A stretch of 64,000 nt of DNA from Vescimonas fastidiosa. GTDB lineage: Bacteria; Bacillota; Clostridia; Oscillospirales; Oscillospiraceae. The stretch covers positions 744,001-808,000 of the forward strand of contig NZ_AP023415.1 of NCBI RefSeq assembly GCF_018326305.1. The letters are read 5' to 3'. The notes under the pieces are model-generated. The model worked only from the letters and a program-made list of their open reading frames with translations, searched no databases and was not told where the DNA came from. Position numbers and translations under genes: made by a program. This document shows positions 8,304-16,119 of the stretch, piece after piece. Within the stretch, counting starts at the first letter, position 1; every line of letters starts with the position of its first letter.

Positions 8304-9764
8304 TCAGTAGTTTTCTTCAATAAGATGCAGGATTTCCGGCTTCAGCGACAGCATCCGGCAGATGTTCAGCGCGTCTCGGGGACAGTCGGACCGACCCTCG
8401 ACCCGGTACAGGCCGTAGTTCATGTGCCGGGCGATGACCCGGATGCCGTCCTCCCCGCTGACAGCCAGCTCCCGGCGGATAGCCTCCGGGTCAATGTCCC
8501 GCAGGCCGATGATCTGGTAGTGAGCCTTTCCGCAGTCAGCCACCTTGTCATAGTGGGTGGTGAGCAGGGAGATGGCGTTGACCCCGTTGAGGTATTTCGT
8601 CACCGCCTGGACGATCACCGCGCCCTCGTCAGGATTGGTGCCCCGGGCAAACTCGTCCAGCAGGAACAGGGAGTAGCCCTGCTCCACCTGTGCAAGGGCC
8701 TTCTGGAACTGTACGATCTCCGAGCCGAAGCCGGAAAGGCCCGACTGGATAGACTGCATATCCTCAAACAGCATGAGGACGCTCTCAAACAGCGGCATCT
8801 TCGCCTCCTTGGCGCACACCAGGAAGCCCGCCTGCATCAGCAGCACATTCAGTGCCACGGTTTTCATGGCTACGCTCTTGCCGCCCATGTTGGCGCCGGT
8901 AATGACCGTGGCGCCCCGGTCCAGGGAGATGGACACCGGCACAAAGCTGCGGCCCTGCTCGGAAAGCAGATCGCACAGCTCCGGGTTCACCATTTCCGTC
9001 AGCTCCAAGGTCCCATCGGTGATCTGGGGCATTACGCCGCCGTAGCGCACGGCAAACAGAGCCTTTTGGATAATGAAATCCAGCCGGCCTGCGCTCTCGG
9101 CGTCCGCCAGCATAGCCTCCGCCAGGGGAGCCAGACGGGCGCCCATGTCCCGGCGGATCTTCGTTTCCTCGCTCTCCTCCTCGGCGCAGATGCGGGTGCG
9201 CTGCAGACGCAGCTCGTCCTTCTGCGCATCGGTCTTGGCCTCGTGGAGTTTTTCCTCCAGCTCCTTCTTGCTCCGGCGGATCTGGCGGAGCTTTTCCGTC
9301 ATGCTGTCGGGGATGTAAAAGCCTCGGGAGCGGGTGTTGTCCGGGTCCAAAATATCCAAGGCAGGCTTGGGATCGTGGAATGCAAGGCCCCGCAGCGGAG
9401 CCGTATCGCTTATCTGCTGGTACAGGGGCAGCAGGCTCTCCAGCCGCTGCAAATAGCCCTTTATTTCAAACAGCTCCACATGATCCGGCACCTCCCCGTC
9501 CCGGCAGCGGCGGATGGAATTGCGAATGTCCTTCATCTGGCACAGCAGAATGCAGATTTTATCGTATACACCCTTGAGCTCCTCCGCATGGTTGGCCGCC
9601 TGCTGCACATTGTATAGCTCCTCCTCCAGCTCTGCCCGCTCTGCCGGGGTATAAAACCGCAGGCGTCGGATCTTCTCCTGGCCAAAGGGGCTGCACCCGT
9701 GGAGCGTCTCCAGGGCGTACTGCAAGCCGATCTGCTGCTTTTCTTCAAACCGAATGGAAATCAT
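8304..9764 (-). CDS. kamC: Lysine 5,6-aminomutase reactivase ATPase, MutS-like
   Basis: 486 residues with a MutS-type ATPase C-terminal half. Walker A is GANMGGKS (290-297), followed by a Walker B-like LFLLDEFARGTNPDEG and LLTTHYDK. The N-terminal half is helical with a coiled-coil stretch (about 155-205). There is no mismatch-recognition domain, so it is not a repair MutS. The start overlaps the kamB stop by four bases. Genes of this kind beside kam genes are known as KamC and are assigned to reactivating the B12-dependent mutase. The family call is from recognition; the reactivase role is established by annotation and context, not visible in the sequence. Confidence 0.8.
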   Translation of the reverse strand: MISIRFEEKQQIGLQYALETLHGCSPFGQEKIRRLRFYTPAERAELEEELYNVQQAANHAEELKGVYDKICILLCQMKDIRNSIRRCRDGEVPDHVELFEIKGYLQRLESLLPLYQQISDTAPLRGLAFHDPKPALDILDPDNTRSRGFYIPDSMTEKLRQIRRSKKELEEKLHEAKTDAQKDELRLQRTRICAEEESEETKIRRDMGARLAPLAEAMLADAESAGRLDFIIQKALFAVRYGGVMPQITDGTLELTEMVNPELCDLLSEQGRSFVPVSISLDRGATVITGANMGGKSVAMKTVALNVLLMQAGFLVCAKEAKMPLFESVLMLFEDMQSIQSGLSGFGSEIVQFQKALAQVEQGYSLFLLDEFARGTNPDEGAVIVQAVTKYLNGVNAISLLTTHYDKVADCGKAHYQIIGLRDIDPEAIRRELAVSGEDGIRVIARHMNYGLYRVEGRSDCPRDALNICRMLSLKPEILHLIEENY

Positions 9765-10696
9765 GCCAGCTCCTCCTTCACATTGATGACCGGCACCTTC
9801 ACACTCTGGCGCATCCGGTCGATAAACACATCCTTGTCAAATTTCCAGCCGTAGGCCGACACGGGATTCACCGTGACACACAGGGTCCGGGCAGCATCCT
9901 TGGTCTCCAGAGCCACCTCCCGCACCGATAGCTTATCCAGGGTGTCGGGCTTTAGGAGTACCTTACTGGGGTCGGCCACCACCAGGCGTCCCCCCCGCAG
10001 CAGGCCACTGCGCAGAAGCGGAATGACCATGCTGTCCGTCAGGGCCCCGGGGATATAGGCCTCCCCATGCTCCTTCAAACACTTCTCCAACCCATCCGCC
10101 GCCTCCGGGGGCAGGGTCTCGGCCTTGGGCAGGTCCATGAGGCGGCAGAAGTTAGCCGTGTCCTCAATGACCTTTTCCATGCTCATATTATAAGATGCGC
10201 CGGTACACAGCACGATGCCGTCAGCCACATTCCGGGCCCCCAGGGATTTGCGGCCCAGGGCGCCGTCGATGATAGACTGGGTGGCGCCCAGGTCAAAGAA
10301 CATCCTCGATACCTCCCGAAGCTGTGCCGTGATGGACGGCCCGGCCAGCTGCACATAGCCGTCGCTGCGGGCGCGCATGATGATGACCTCGCCCAAGGGG
10401 GTGGGAATACCGGTGGTCATCAGAATTTCCAGCGTCACATCTCCCAGGCGCAGCATATCCTTGGCGGTGGCGATAAGCGTACCCGCCGGGACAAAGATGC
10501 TGGGCTTTTCCGTACCCGTGACCACATCGGTGCTCTCGCCGTCCCGGCCGATGGAGGTCAGGCCCAAAACCTGCCTGCGGCCCGTGTGGGCCAAAAGCCA
10601 GTTGAGCATGGTGGTCTTGCCGGCGTTTTTGCACATACCCACGATGGACATACTCTTCACCTGCTGTATCTGCTGAACCAACTCTGCTGTTGTCAT
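9761..10696 (-). CDS. kamB: Lysine 5,6-aminomutase reactivase subunit, P-loop protein
   Basis: 311 residues. An N-terminal nucleotide-binding loop GMCKNAGKTT lies at about 20-29, and later blocks include TSIGRDGESTD and IIDGALGRKSLGARNVADG. It is the first gene of a two-gene unit with kamC (ATGA overlap). A Shine-Dalgarno (GGAAGGAGAGAGAAT) precedes the ATG at 10696. Beside kamC and the mutase genes it matches KamB, thought to work with KamC to swap damaged cobalamin out of KamDE. It lies upstream of the riboswitch, so it is not under that switch. Confidence 0.78.
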   Translation of the reverse strand: MTTAELVQQIQQVKSMSIVGMCKNAGKTTMLNWLLAHTGRRQVLGLTSIGRDGESTDVVTGTEKPSIFVPAGTLIATAKDMLRLGDVTLEILMTTGIPTPLGEVIIMRARSDGYVQLAGPSITAQLREVSRMFFDLGATQSIIDGALGRKSLGARNVADGIVLCTGASYNMSMEKVIEDTANFCRLMDLPKAETLPPEAADGLEKCLKEHGEAYIPGALTDSMVIPLLRSGLLRGGRLVVADPSKVLLKPDTLDKLSVREVALETKDAARTLCVTVNPVSAYGWKFDKDVFIDRMRQSVKVPVINVKEELA

Positions 10697-10735
10697 ATTC
10701 TCTCTCCTTCCAGGGAAAAATGCCGTTTATTTTTG

Positions 10736-10741
10736 ATTATA
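10736..10741 (-). promoter_or_regulatory. Probable -10 box for kamBC
   Basis: Perfect TATAAT on the minus strand about 40 bases before the kamB start. The -35 region is T-rich (TTCTTT/TTTTTT) with no good consensus, so the promoter call is tentative. Confidence 0.4.
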
Positions 10742-10860
10742 CCGCAAACGGAGCAAAAAAGAAAGGGGAAAGTTTTAGGGCTTGGTTGGGGCGCGGAAAG
10801 TGACCGGCAAAGGGGAAATCGGCCTTTTTTCCGCAAAGGGCCCCCGTTTTGGCAAAAATT

Positions 10861-10887
10861 CCCCGCTTTCCTCTACTGAAAGCGGGG
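10861..10887 (-). terminator. Terminator behind the surface-protein genes
   Basis: Perfect 10-bp stem CCCCGCTTTC / GAAAGCGGGG with a 7-base loop. On the minus strand it is followed by AATTTTTG. It lies between the anchor remnant and the kamB promoter region. The rest of 10742-10990 holds a further palindrome (CCCACCGGTGGG near 10942) but no gene that I can support. Confidence 0.65.
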
Positions 10888-10990
10888 ATAAACGGTGAAT
10901 ATAGCAGAAATGCGATCCTTGGTTTACAAGGGGAAGCCACACCCACCGGTGGGCTTGCCGATTATATTCTAAATGCCGGAAGTGGTCTTT

Positions 10991-11275
10991 TTATCCTTTG
11001 CCGCCCTTTTTCCGCCGCAAAACCACTGCCAGAATGCCTACACCCATTACCGCTGCGGCGGCAACGGCTATGCCCCACCAGGGGAAGGCTGTCCCGGTGT
11101 CCTTTTCCGGAGACAGTGGCTCCACATCCTTTTGAATCGTATTTTTATCCCCGGTGCTCTTGTCCTTATCTGTCCCGGCACTATTATTGGTGCCATCGCT
11201 TTTTTCGGGGCTTGCGCTGTATTTTACCGACTCCGTCCTCGTTGCCTTGCACACAAGGCAGCTATAGTCAGATGT
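10991..11275 (-). pseudogene. Cell-wall anchor remnant of a surface protein
   Basis: The frame ends in a Ser/Asp/Lys-rich stretch, then SPEKDTGTAF, a hydrophobic span (GIAVAAAAVMGVGILAVVL) and RRKKGGKG. This is the shape of a sortase-type C-terminal anchor with a degenerate sorting motif. No start codon with a ribosome site lies after the hairpin at 11278-11307, and in-frame codons further upstream run into the 3' end of the neighbouring surface gene in another frame. It is therefore read as the tail of a lost or truncated surface protein. It could instead be a short real gene with an unusual start. Confidence 0.45.
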
Positions 11276-11277
11276 AA

Positions 11278-11307
11278 CGGGAAGCGGCGTTTGTCCGCCG
11301 CTTCCCG
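11278..11307 (-). terminator. Hairpin 3' of the InlB-repeat surface gene
   Basis: Stem GGGAAGCGGCG / CGCCGCTTCCC, 11 bp and perfect, with a 6-base loop, about 30 bases past the stop of the 523-residue gene. No T-run follows on the minus strand, so termination is plausible but not certain. Confidence 0.4.
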
Positions 11308-11337
11308 CTTCTATAGCTTTATTGGCCTTTTTCCCTG

Positions 11338-12909
11338 TTATTGGGCGCTGTGGTCCTTTTTTCTGTTTTTGGAGATGCCAAACACGGTCAGAGCGCCGAC
11401 ACCGCTGATGCACAGAATCGCCAGCCACAAAACGGAGCTGCTGTCACCGGTCTGGGGAGTTGCTCCGCTGCCGGTGTTTGTCCCAACGATTCCGTACTGA
11501 CTCAAATGGTTTGTCTCAAATACAATATAACCGTTTTCTACCGCAGCAGGCAAGGTCTCTTTAATTTCATCATTTACAATGTAAACGACTTCGTATTTGT
11601 CATACCCCTTCAAATCTTCCGGCAGAGCAATTCTGATCTTCATTTTGGTGTTGCTGATCTTCACAACATTGTTGTTTCCGTCCAGCACATTGATGTCCGC
11701 AACGAATTTCACATTCTTATCTGCCAATTCCTTCTTGACCTCGATGGACTTGATATCCAGCTTGTAATCCTTGCTGACCTCTGTTGCAAATTCGATTTTT
11801 GCCTTTGTCTCCCCCGTGCTTTGGAGTTCCTTCACCGTGTCCTTACCGGGATTTCCCGGCTCTCCGGAGGCTTTCGTCCAGGAGGCGTACAAGGTCACAT
11901 TTTTATACCGCACATAACCGTTGTCTTCTGTAATCAAGGTATCCTTATCATATTTCTTATTGGTCTCCTCGTTATTGTCCCAAATTCTCCAATAAATATA
12001 CGTCTCCATAGTACCGCTGCCGTCGCTTTTGGTGTTCCAGCCGTTAAAGGTATACCCCTCTCTTACGGGAACATAGGGCAAAAGTGACATTAATGCGCCG
12101 GAGTCTCTGCCGCCTACATAGTCGTATGTGTTAGACTCCTTACCGTTGAGCTGTCCGCCGTTAGCATTGAGAGTTACTACGATACCGTCGTTGTCAAAGG
12201 TGTTTTTGGTATAGGTTGCGAGAACCGTCACAGCATCCTTTTCTTTGAAGCAATCCGCCGGCACGGAGGTTACAAACTCGCCGTTCAAAGCCCAGCCGAC
12301 AAAGGTATAGCCGTCTCTTACGGGGGTGTATTTCGTCAGGTCGACTGTCTGATAAGCACTGGAGCTGCTTGTCAGGGTCATTTCATACTTGCCGTTTACT
12401 TTGCCGCCGACGCCGTCAAGCGTCAGGTAATATGTGCCTGTTCCCTTTAACGGTTCCTCGGAGAAGGTCGCATAAATCGTAAGACCGTTGGTGTATGCCA
12501 CCTCACCGTCCTTTGCCCAAAATGTACCCTCCGAATTGAAATCCGACAAAGGTATATCCTCTGCGACTTTTGTTTTGCCTGTCCAATCCGTTGCCCAATA
12601 GGCGAATTTGGTGCTGCCGTTGAACGGAAGAACGCCCGCAGTCAATTCGGATAAGCTTACCGTTGTGTCGCCGTCGGCAGCATCAAACTTTATTATTTTT
12701 GCATAATCGCCGTCGACCTTGCCGTCCATGCCGTTAAGGCCGCAGGTGAGTAGCAGCGTATATTTTCCGTCGTCCTTGACCGTGACGGCATTCGCAGTCA
12801 CGATTCTGGAAACGCTCAACACCGTCACCAGCAGCATCAAAAGCACCCTTTTCAGTTTCATACTGACCTTCCCTCCTGACCTTCCGTTTTGGGTTTTTGC
12901 TGTTTTCAT
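11338..12909 (-). CDS. Secreted surface protein with InlB-type (Listeria-Bacteroides) repeats
   Basis: 523 residues. An N-terminal signal peptide (hydrophobic core LKRVLLMLLVTVLSV, cleavage likely near TANA-VTV) is followed by several beta-grasp InlB-B repeats with the usual YTFVGWALNG and YTFNGWNTKSDG pattern. A domain of unknown type follows (about 370-480). The C-terminal anchor is TPQTGD, a hydrophobic span and a KNRKK tail, a sortase-like signal. Two starts are possible: 12909 (AAGGAGGAG before it) and 12861 (AGGAGGGAAGG). The longer is listed. Likely a wall-attached adhesin or matrix protein; no ligand can be named. Its anchor DNA is shared exactly with the next gene. Confidence 0.8.
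   Translation of the reverse strand: MKTAKTQNGRSGGKVSMKLKRVLLMLLVTVLSVSRIVTANAVTVKDDGKYTLLLTCGLNGMDGKVDGDYAKIIKFDAADGDTTVSLSELTAGVLPFNGSTKFAYWATDWTGKTKVAEDIPLSDFNSEGTFWAKDGEVAYTNGLTIYATFSEEPLKGTGTYYLTLDGVGGKVNGKYEMTLTSSSSAYQTVDLTKYTPVRDGYTFVGWALNGEFVTSVPADCFKEKDAVTVLATYTKNTFDNDGIVVTLNANGGQLNGKESNTYDYVGGRDSGALMSLLPYVPVREGYTFNGWNTKSDGSGTMETYIYWRIWDNNEETNKKYDKDTLITEDNGYVRYKNVTLYASWTKASGEPGNPGKDTVKELQSTGETKAKIEFATEVSKDYKLDIKSIEVKKELADKNVKFVADINVLDGNNNVVKISNTKMKIRIALPEDLKGYDKYEVVYIVNDEIKETLPAAVENGYIVFETNHLSQYGIVGTNTGSGATPQTGDSSSVLWLAILCISGVGALTVFGISKNRKKDHSAQ
11400..11459 (-). repeat. 60-bp exact direct repeat, copy 1 (anchor-coding)
   Basis: These 60 bases, which encode the PQTGDSSSVLWLAILCISGV anchor segment, are identical to 12986-13045 in the neighbouring surface gene. 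Identity at synonymous sites points to recent duplication or gene conversion. Confidence 0.9.
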
Positions 12910-12941
12910 AAGAGCTCCTCCTTATTTATATTTGCCTGATT

Positions 12942-15296
12942 TCAAGGCATTTTTTTCTTGCCTGCAACGCCAAGCACGCCCAGCACACCGCTGATGCACA
13001 GAATCGCCAGCCACAAAACGGAGCTGCTGTCACCGGTCTGGGGAGAGCCGGTGCTGCCGGGCTTCGTGGGCTGACTGGCCGAGCCGCTTCCGGAACCGGT
13101 CGCGGGAATTTCAACAGTCGCTTTCTTATAACCGCAGACGGAGCATTCCTCGTGCTTAGAGCCCTTCTCGGTTGCGGTGGCTTCCTTGTCGGTAACCCAC
13201 TTGAAGGTGTGCGCCGCCGTGTCTGCTTTGTCCCCGCAGGCACATTCATGCCAGTGATTTGTTCCGTCACACTTCCACGCCGTACCGTAACTATGCGTAT
13301 GGGAAGCTGCCGTCGGCGTAATCGTTTTAACATTGGGGAGACTCAGGTATCCGTCTGTGCCGGGAACCGCTGTCACCGTGCTTCCGTTCACCGTAGCGGC
13401 GACTTCTCTGGCGAAGTCATAACCCCTTTCCGGCAGCAGCAAAATGGAATATACATATTTTTTCCCGCTTTCAAACGCAGTAATGGTCGGCAAGGTGCTG
13501 TATATCCCGTCGTCGGAATGCCATATGGCAACGGGCTCATCGTTTTCATTTAACTCTTGCCACCATTCATCGGCAATTCGGTATTTGCCCTGATCGGCGG
13601 CTGCTACGGCAGCCGTGGCCCGGGGCGCATCACCCGGCTGATAGTCGAGTTTCACATTCGCAACATCGACGGTCGTAATAGCGGTGCTTGCTGCCGCAGC
13701 CGCAATTTTTACGGGAGCGGTTCCCAACTGGTGGTGGCTGCTGTCGGCGCCGGTCTCTGCCATGCCATCACCGATGGTAAGTGTGCCCTTGATCAGCAGG
13801 GCGGTGTTCCCGGCCTTGCCGGTATCCAGGGTGGTAGTGCCGCCGGTGAAGGTGGCCGTACTGCCGCTTCCCGTCATCTCCACCAGGGAGTCGGCGTAGC
13901 CGTAGTAGGTATTTACAGGGAACACAATGGGCGTGAACTCACCCCAATCCCAGGCTGCATCCAAGGTGCCGCCGCTGACAGTGAGCGTATTCACATCCAA
14001 AGCGGGGCGGACCAGCAGATTGTCATAATTCGGGTTCTTGCGCACCGGTTCCCGAATGGTCAGTGAGCCTGCGGACAGAGTCAGTGCCTCCGCTTCGATA
14101 CCCTGGGTCTGCATGGTGCCGCCGGAAATATCCAGCTTTTTAGGGCCGTACAACTGGCCTCTGTTCACGATGGTGCCGCCGGTAACGGTGAACAGGCTCT
14201 GATTCCCCGTGGCACCGATCGTGGACATACGGATATCGCCATTCACGGTTTCCAGCGTGCCGCCGCTGACGGTGATGCTGCCGGAATCGGCGACTTGTTT
14301 ATTCAAATCCATATCCATATCAATGGCACAGCCGAGATTGCCATTGTCATCGGCCGTTTGGGTGCTTACTGCGGTGAGGCTGCCGCCGTCCAGCCGGAGG
14401 CTGCCGCCGGAAATATATGCGGCATAGGCACCAGCCACAGCTACCTCAGCGGAATTCGCCACGGTCAGGTTGCCCGCGGAAATATACAGGCCGTTGGACA
14501 TGACGGTTGCTTCTGCCATCTCCCCCACACTCTCGGCGCGCAGCTTGCCGCTGCCGGACACGATGACATTGCCCCGGAACATCTCCACGCCACGGGAGAA
14601 CGACGCTCTCTTGGTGCCGCCCTCCTCCAGCTCATACGCCTCGTCGGCGATGGCCGTGAGGGTGCCGCCGGTGACCAGCAGGGCCTTATTCTTGGTATCG
14701 CTATCCATCTTGACACCGAAGGAGAAGCAGCTGCCGTCGGACTCCGCACAGCCGCCACGGGCCGTGACCCGGCCGCCCTTCACGGTGAAGTCACCGTCTA
14801 CGCTGATACCGGACGAATAAACCCAGCCATCGCCGCTGTTTTTAAGCTTGCCGGCGAAGACGCTCAGTGTGCCCGAGCCTGCGGTACCGCCCTGAATGGT
14901 GAGGCTGCCCACAGCGTCCAGAGCGTTGACATAGGCTTCATTCGAGTAGTCGCCGCTTACCCTCAAAGTAACCTCGCCGCTTTGAATGGTATTGGTTGTT
15001 CCGTCCTTGAGGACGATGGTGGACCCGGCGGGCAGCTTCACCGCCGTTTGGGCGGTAGTGGTGAAGTCAACGCCCCACAAAGTCAGAGTCTTGGCGGTAT
15101 TATCCCAGAGGGACTCCGCCGTGCCGGTCTTGTACTGATTGAGCAGCGTTATGGCCTCTCGGCCTTGCCCGACGGTGAAGTCTGCTGTTTCTGTTGCCGG
15201 AGTTGCCGCAAATACCGACAGCGGCACCAGCGACAGTGCCAAACATAACGCCAGCAGGATTGCTGTCAGTTTTGATTTGTGCATTATGTTCTCCAT
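12942..15296 (-). CDS. Secreted beta-helical surface protein with PQTGD anchor
   Basis: 784 residues from the chosen start (MENIMHKSKL, preceded by AAAGGAATGTGAGAAT). A signal peptide (AILLALCLALSLVPLSVFA) leads into a long region of short repeats of the form VSGGTLTA / LTVSGGTL, as in carbohydrate-binding or parallel beta-helix proteins. Near residues 670-740 lie Cys/His-rich repeats (HSYGTAWKCDGTNHWHECAC; HEECSVCGYKKA) common in gut Clostridia surface proteins. It ends in SPQTGD, a hydrophobic span and GKKKMP, a sortase-like anchor. Probably wall-attached and possibly glycan-binding. It belongs to the same cluster as the InlB-repeat gene and a small unknown gene upstream. Confidence 0.8.
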   Translation of the reverse strand: MENIMHKSKLTAILLALCLALSLVPLSVFAATPATETADFTVGQGREAITLLNQYKTGTAESLWDNTAKTLTLWGVDFTTTAQTAVKLPAGSTIVLKDGTTNTIQSGEVTLRVSGDYSNEAYVNALDAVGSLTIQGGTAGSGTLSVFAGKLKNSGDGWVYSSGISVDGDFTVKGGRVTARGGCAESDGSCFSFGVKMDSDTKNKALLVTGGTLTAIADEAYELEEGGTKRASFSRGVEMFRGNVIVSGSGKLRAESVGEMAEATVMSNGLYISAGNLTVANSAEVAVAGAYAAYISGGSLRLDGGSLTAVSTQTADDNGNLGCAIDMDMDLNKQVADSGSITVSGGTLETVNGDIRMSTIGATGNQSLFTVTGGTIVNRGQLYGPKKLDISGGTMQTQGIEAEALTLSAGSLTIREPVRKNPNYDNLLVRPALDVNTLTVSGGTLDAAWDWGEFTPIVFPVNTYYGYADSLVEMTGSGSTATFTGGTTTLDTGKAGNTALLIKGTLTIGDGMAETGADSSHHQLGTAPVKIAAAAASTAITTVDVANVKLDYQPGDAPRATAAVAAADQGKYRIADEWWQELNENDEPVAIWHSDDGIYSTLPTITAFESGKKYVYSILLLPERGYDFAREVAATVNGSTVTAVPGTDGYLSLPNVKTITPTAASHTHSYGTAWKCDGTNHWHECACGDKADTAAHTFKWVTDKEATATEKGSKHEECSVCGYKKATVEIPATGSGSGSASQPTKPGSTGSPQTGDSSSVLWLAILCISGVLGVLGVAGKKKMP
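12986..13045 (-). repeat. 60-bp exact direct repeat, copy 2 (anchor-coding)
   Basis: Identical to 11400-11459; it encodes the same anchor segment in this gene. Sequence outside these 60 bases diverges quickly on the C-terminal side (SGVLGVLGVAG against SGVGALTVFG). Confidence 0.9.
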
Positions 15297-15389
15297 ATTC
15301 TCACATTCCTTTCTTATTTTCCGGTACATCGGTACCGTTTGTAACCGTATTTTTCCGCAAAAGGCCTCCCGGCTTTTCAGCGGTGGCGC

Positions 15390-15761
15390 TCACTCGGTCT
15401 CCGCTTCGGGGCAGCGATAGATTTTGCTTATCACAAGCTCGTTTTCCAGATGCTGCGCGATGCTGTCCGTCACGGCGGTTATGGCTCTCTTTATCCCCTC
15501 CTCCGAAATTCCCTCGCATGGCCGGGCCATGGTTACGCGCAGCTCCGTTTCCCCCTCTTGCTCCTTTACGGAGATGGAAAACCGGCTCAGATTCCCGTAA
15601 ACCGCTATCTCCGCCGCAATAGTCGATGCATCTGCTTTTTCATATTCCGCGTTGTTTTTATCCAGCACCTCATAGACTGCCAGGAGCACATATTGCCGGT
15701 TGTACGGCAGCGTCCTTTTCCCCGTGTTGCCGTTCTGGGCAGTGGCATGCTGCGCCCTCAT
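15390..15761 (-). CDS. Hypothetical protein upstream of the surface genes
   Basis: 123 residues from the ATG at 15761, chosen because GGGAGGTCGGAAA lies just before it; an ATG at 15782 lacks such a site. The sequence is soluble and mixed alpha/beta (QYVLLAVYEVLDKNNAEYEK; SRFSISVKEQEGETELRVTMARP). I do not recognise the family. It is followed after 93 bases by the beta-helical surface gene, so the two may be cotranscribed. Confidence 0.55.
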   Translation of the reverse strand: MRAQHATAQNGNTGKRTLPYNRQYVLLAVYEVLDKNNAEYEKADASTIAAEIAVYGNLSRFSISVKEQEGETELRVTMARPCEGISEEGIKRAITAVTDSIAQHLENELVISKIYRCPEAETE

Positions 15762-15977
15762 TTTCCGACCTCCCTTCCGCATTCTTTGTAAGCCCCTCTT
15801 GCACCGCCGCCGCGCTTCCCTGCGGCACGCCGTGGTTTGTTAAAATTATAGTGAAGAGTGTGCCGCCTTGTATATAAGGGAAGTCCGCCAATGTGGGGAA
15901 AACAGGGTGGCGGACATCCGCCATTTTTTTATGGCCGCCAAAATACCCCCCGTTTTTCAAAAAAATCGCAAAAAAAT

Positions 15978-15997
15978 CCTCCCACACAGGTGGGAGG
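15978..15997 (-). terminator. Terminator behind the LuxR-type regulator
   Basis: Perfect 8-bp stem CCTCCCAC / GTGGGAGG with a 4-base loop, followed on the minus strand by A and six Ts. Confidence 0.8.
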
Positions 15998-16017
15998 TTG
16001 TAGCGAGGCGAAAAATC

Positions 16018-16057
16018 TGTCATTGCGAGCCGGTCCGCAGACTGGCGTGGCAATCCG
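16018..16057. repeat. Dispersed short palindrome, copy 1
   Basis: TGTCATTGCGAG ... GGCAATCCG. It shares its ends (GGATTGC / GCAATGACA read on one strand or the other) with copies at 32461-32497, 46133-46172 and 46758-46794, while the middle varies. Confidence 0.6.
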
Positions 16058-16119
16058 TTTCTAAAGCGCCTGATTTCCGCCTTTTTGCCCCGCTGCTCGG
16101 TACTCTCAACGGGTGCCCT

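Larger units (their letters stand above)
15783..16119. other. Gene-free interval with hairpins
   Basis: No coding region is supported. The interval holds an inverted repeat around 15888-15920 (GTCCGCCA / TGGCGGAC) and GGCGG-ACAT-CCGCC before a run of seven Ts on the plus strand. It also holds the minus-strand terminator at 15978-15997 and a short dispersed palindrome at 16018-16057. Confidence 0.6.

Noticed and set aside
8304..9764. DNA mismatch repair MutS
   Set aside because: Only the ATPase half is MutS-like; the mismatch-binding and connector domains are missing and the gene is coupled to kamB.
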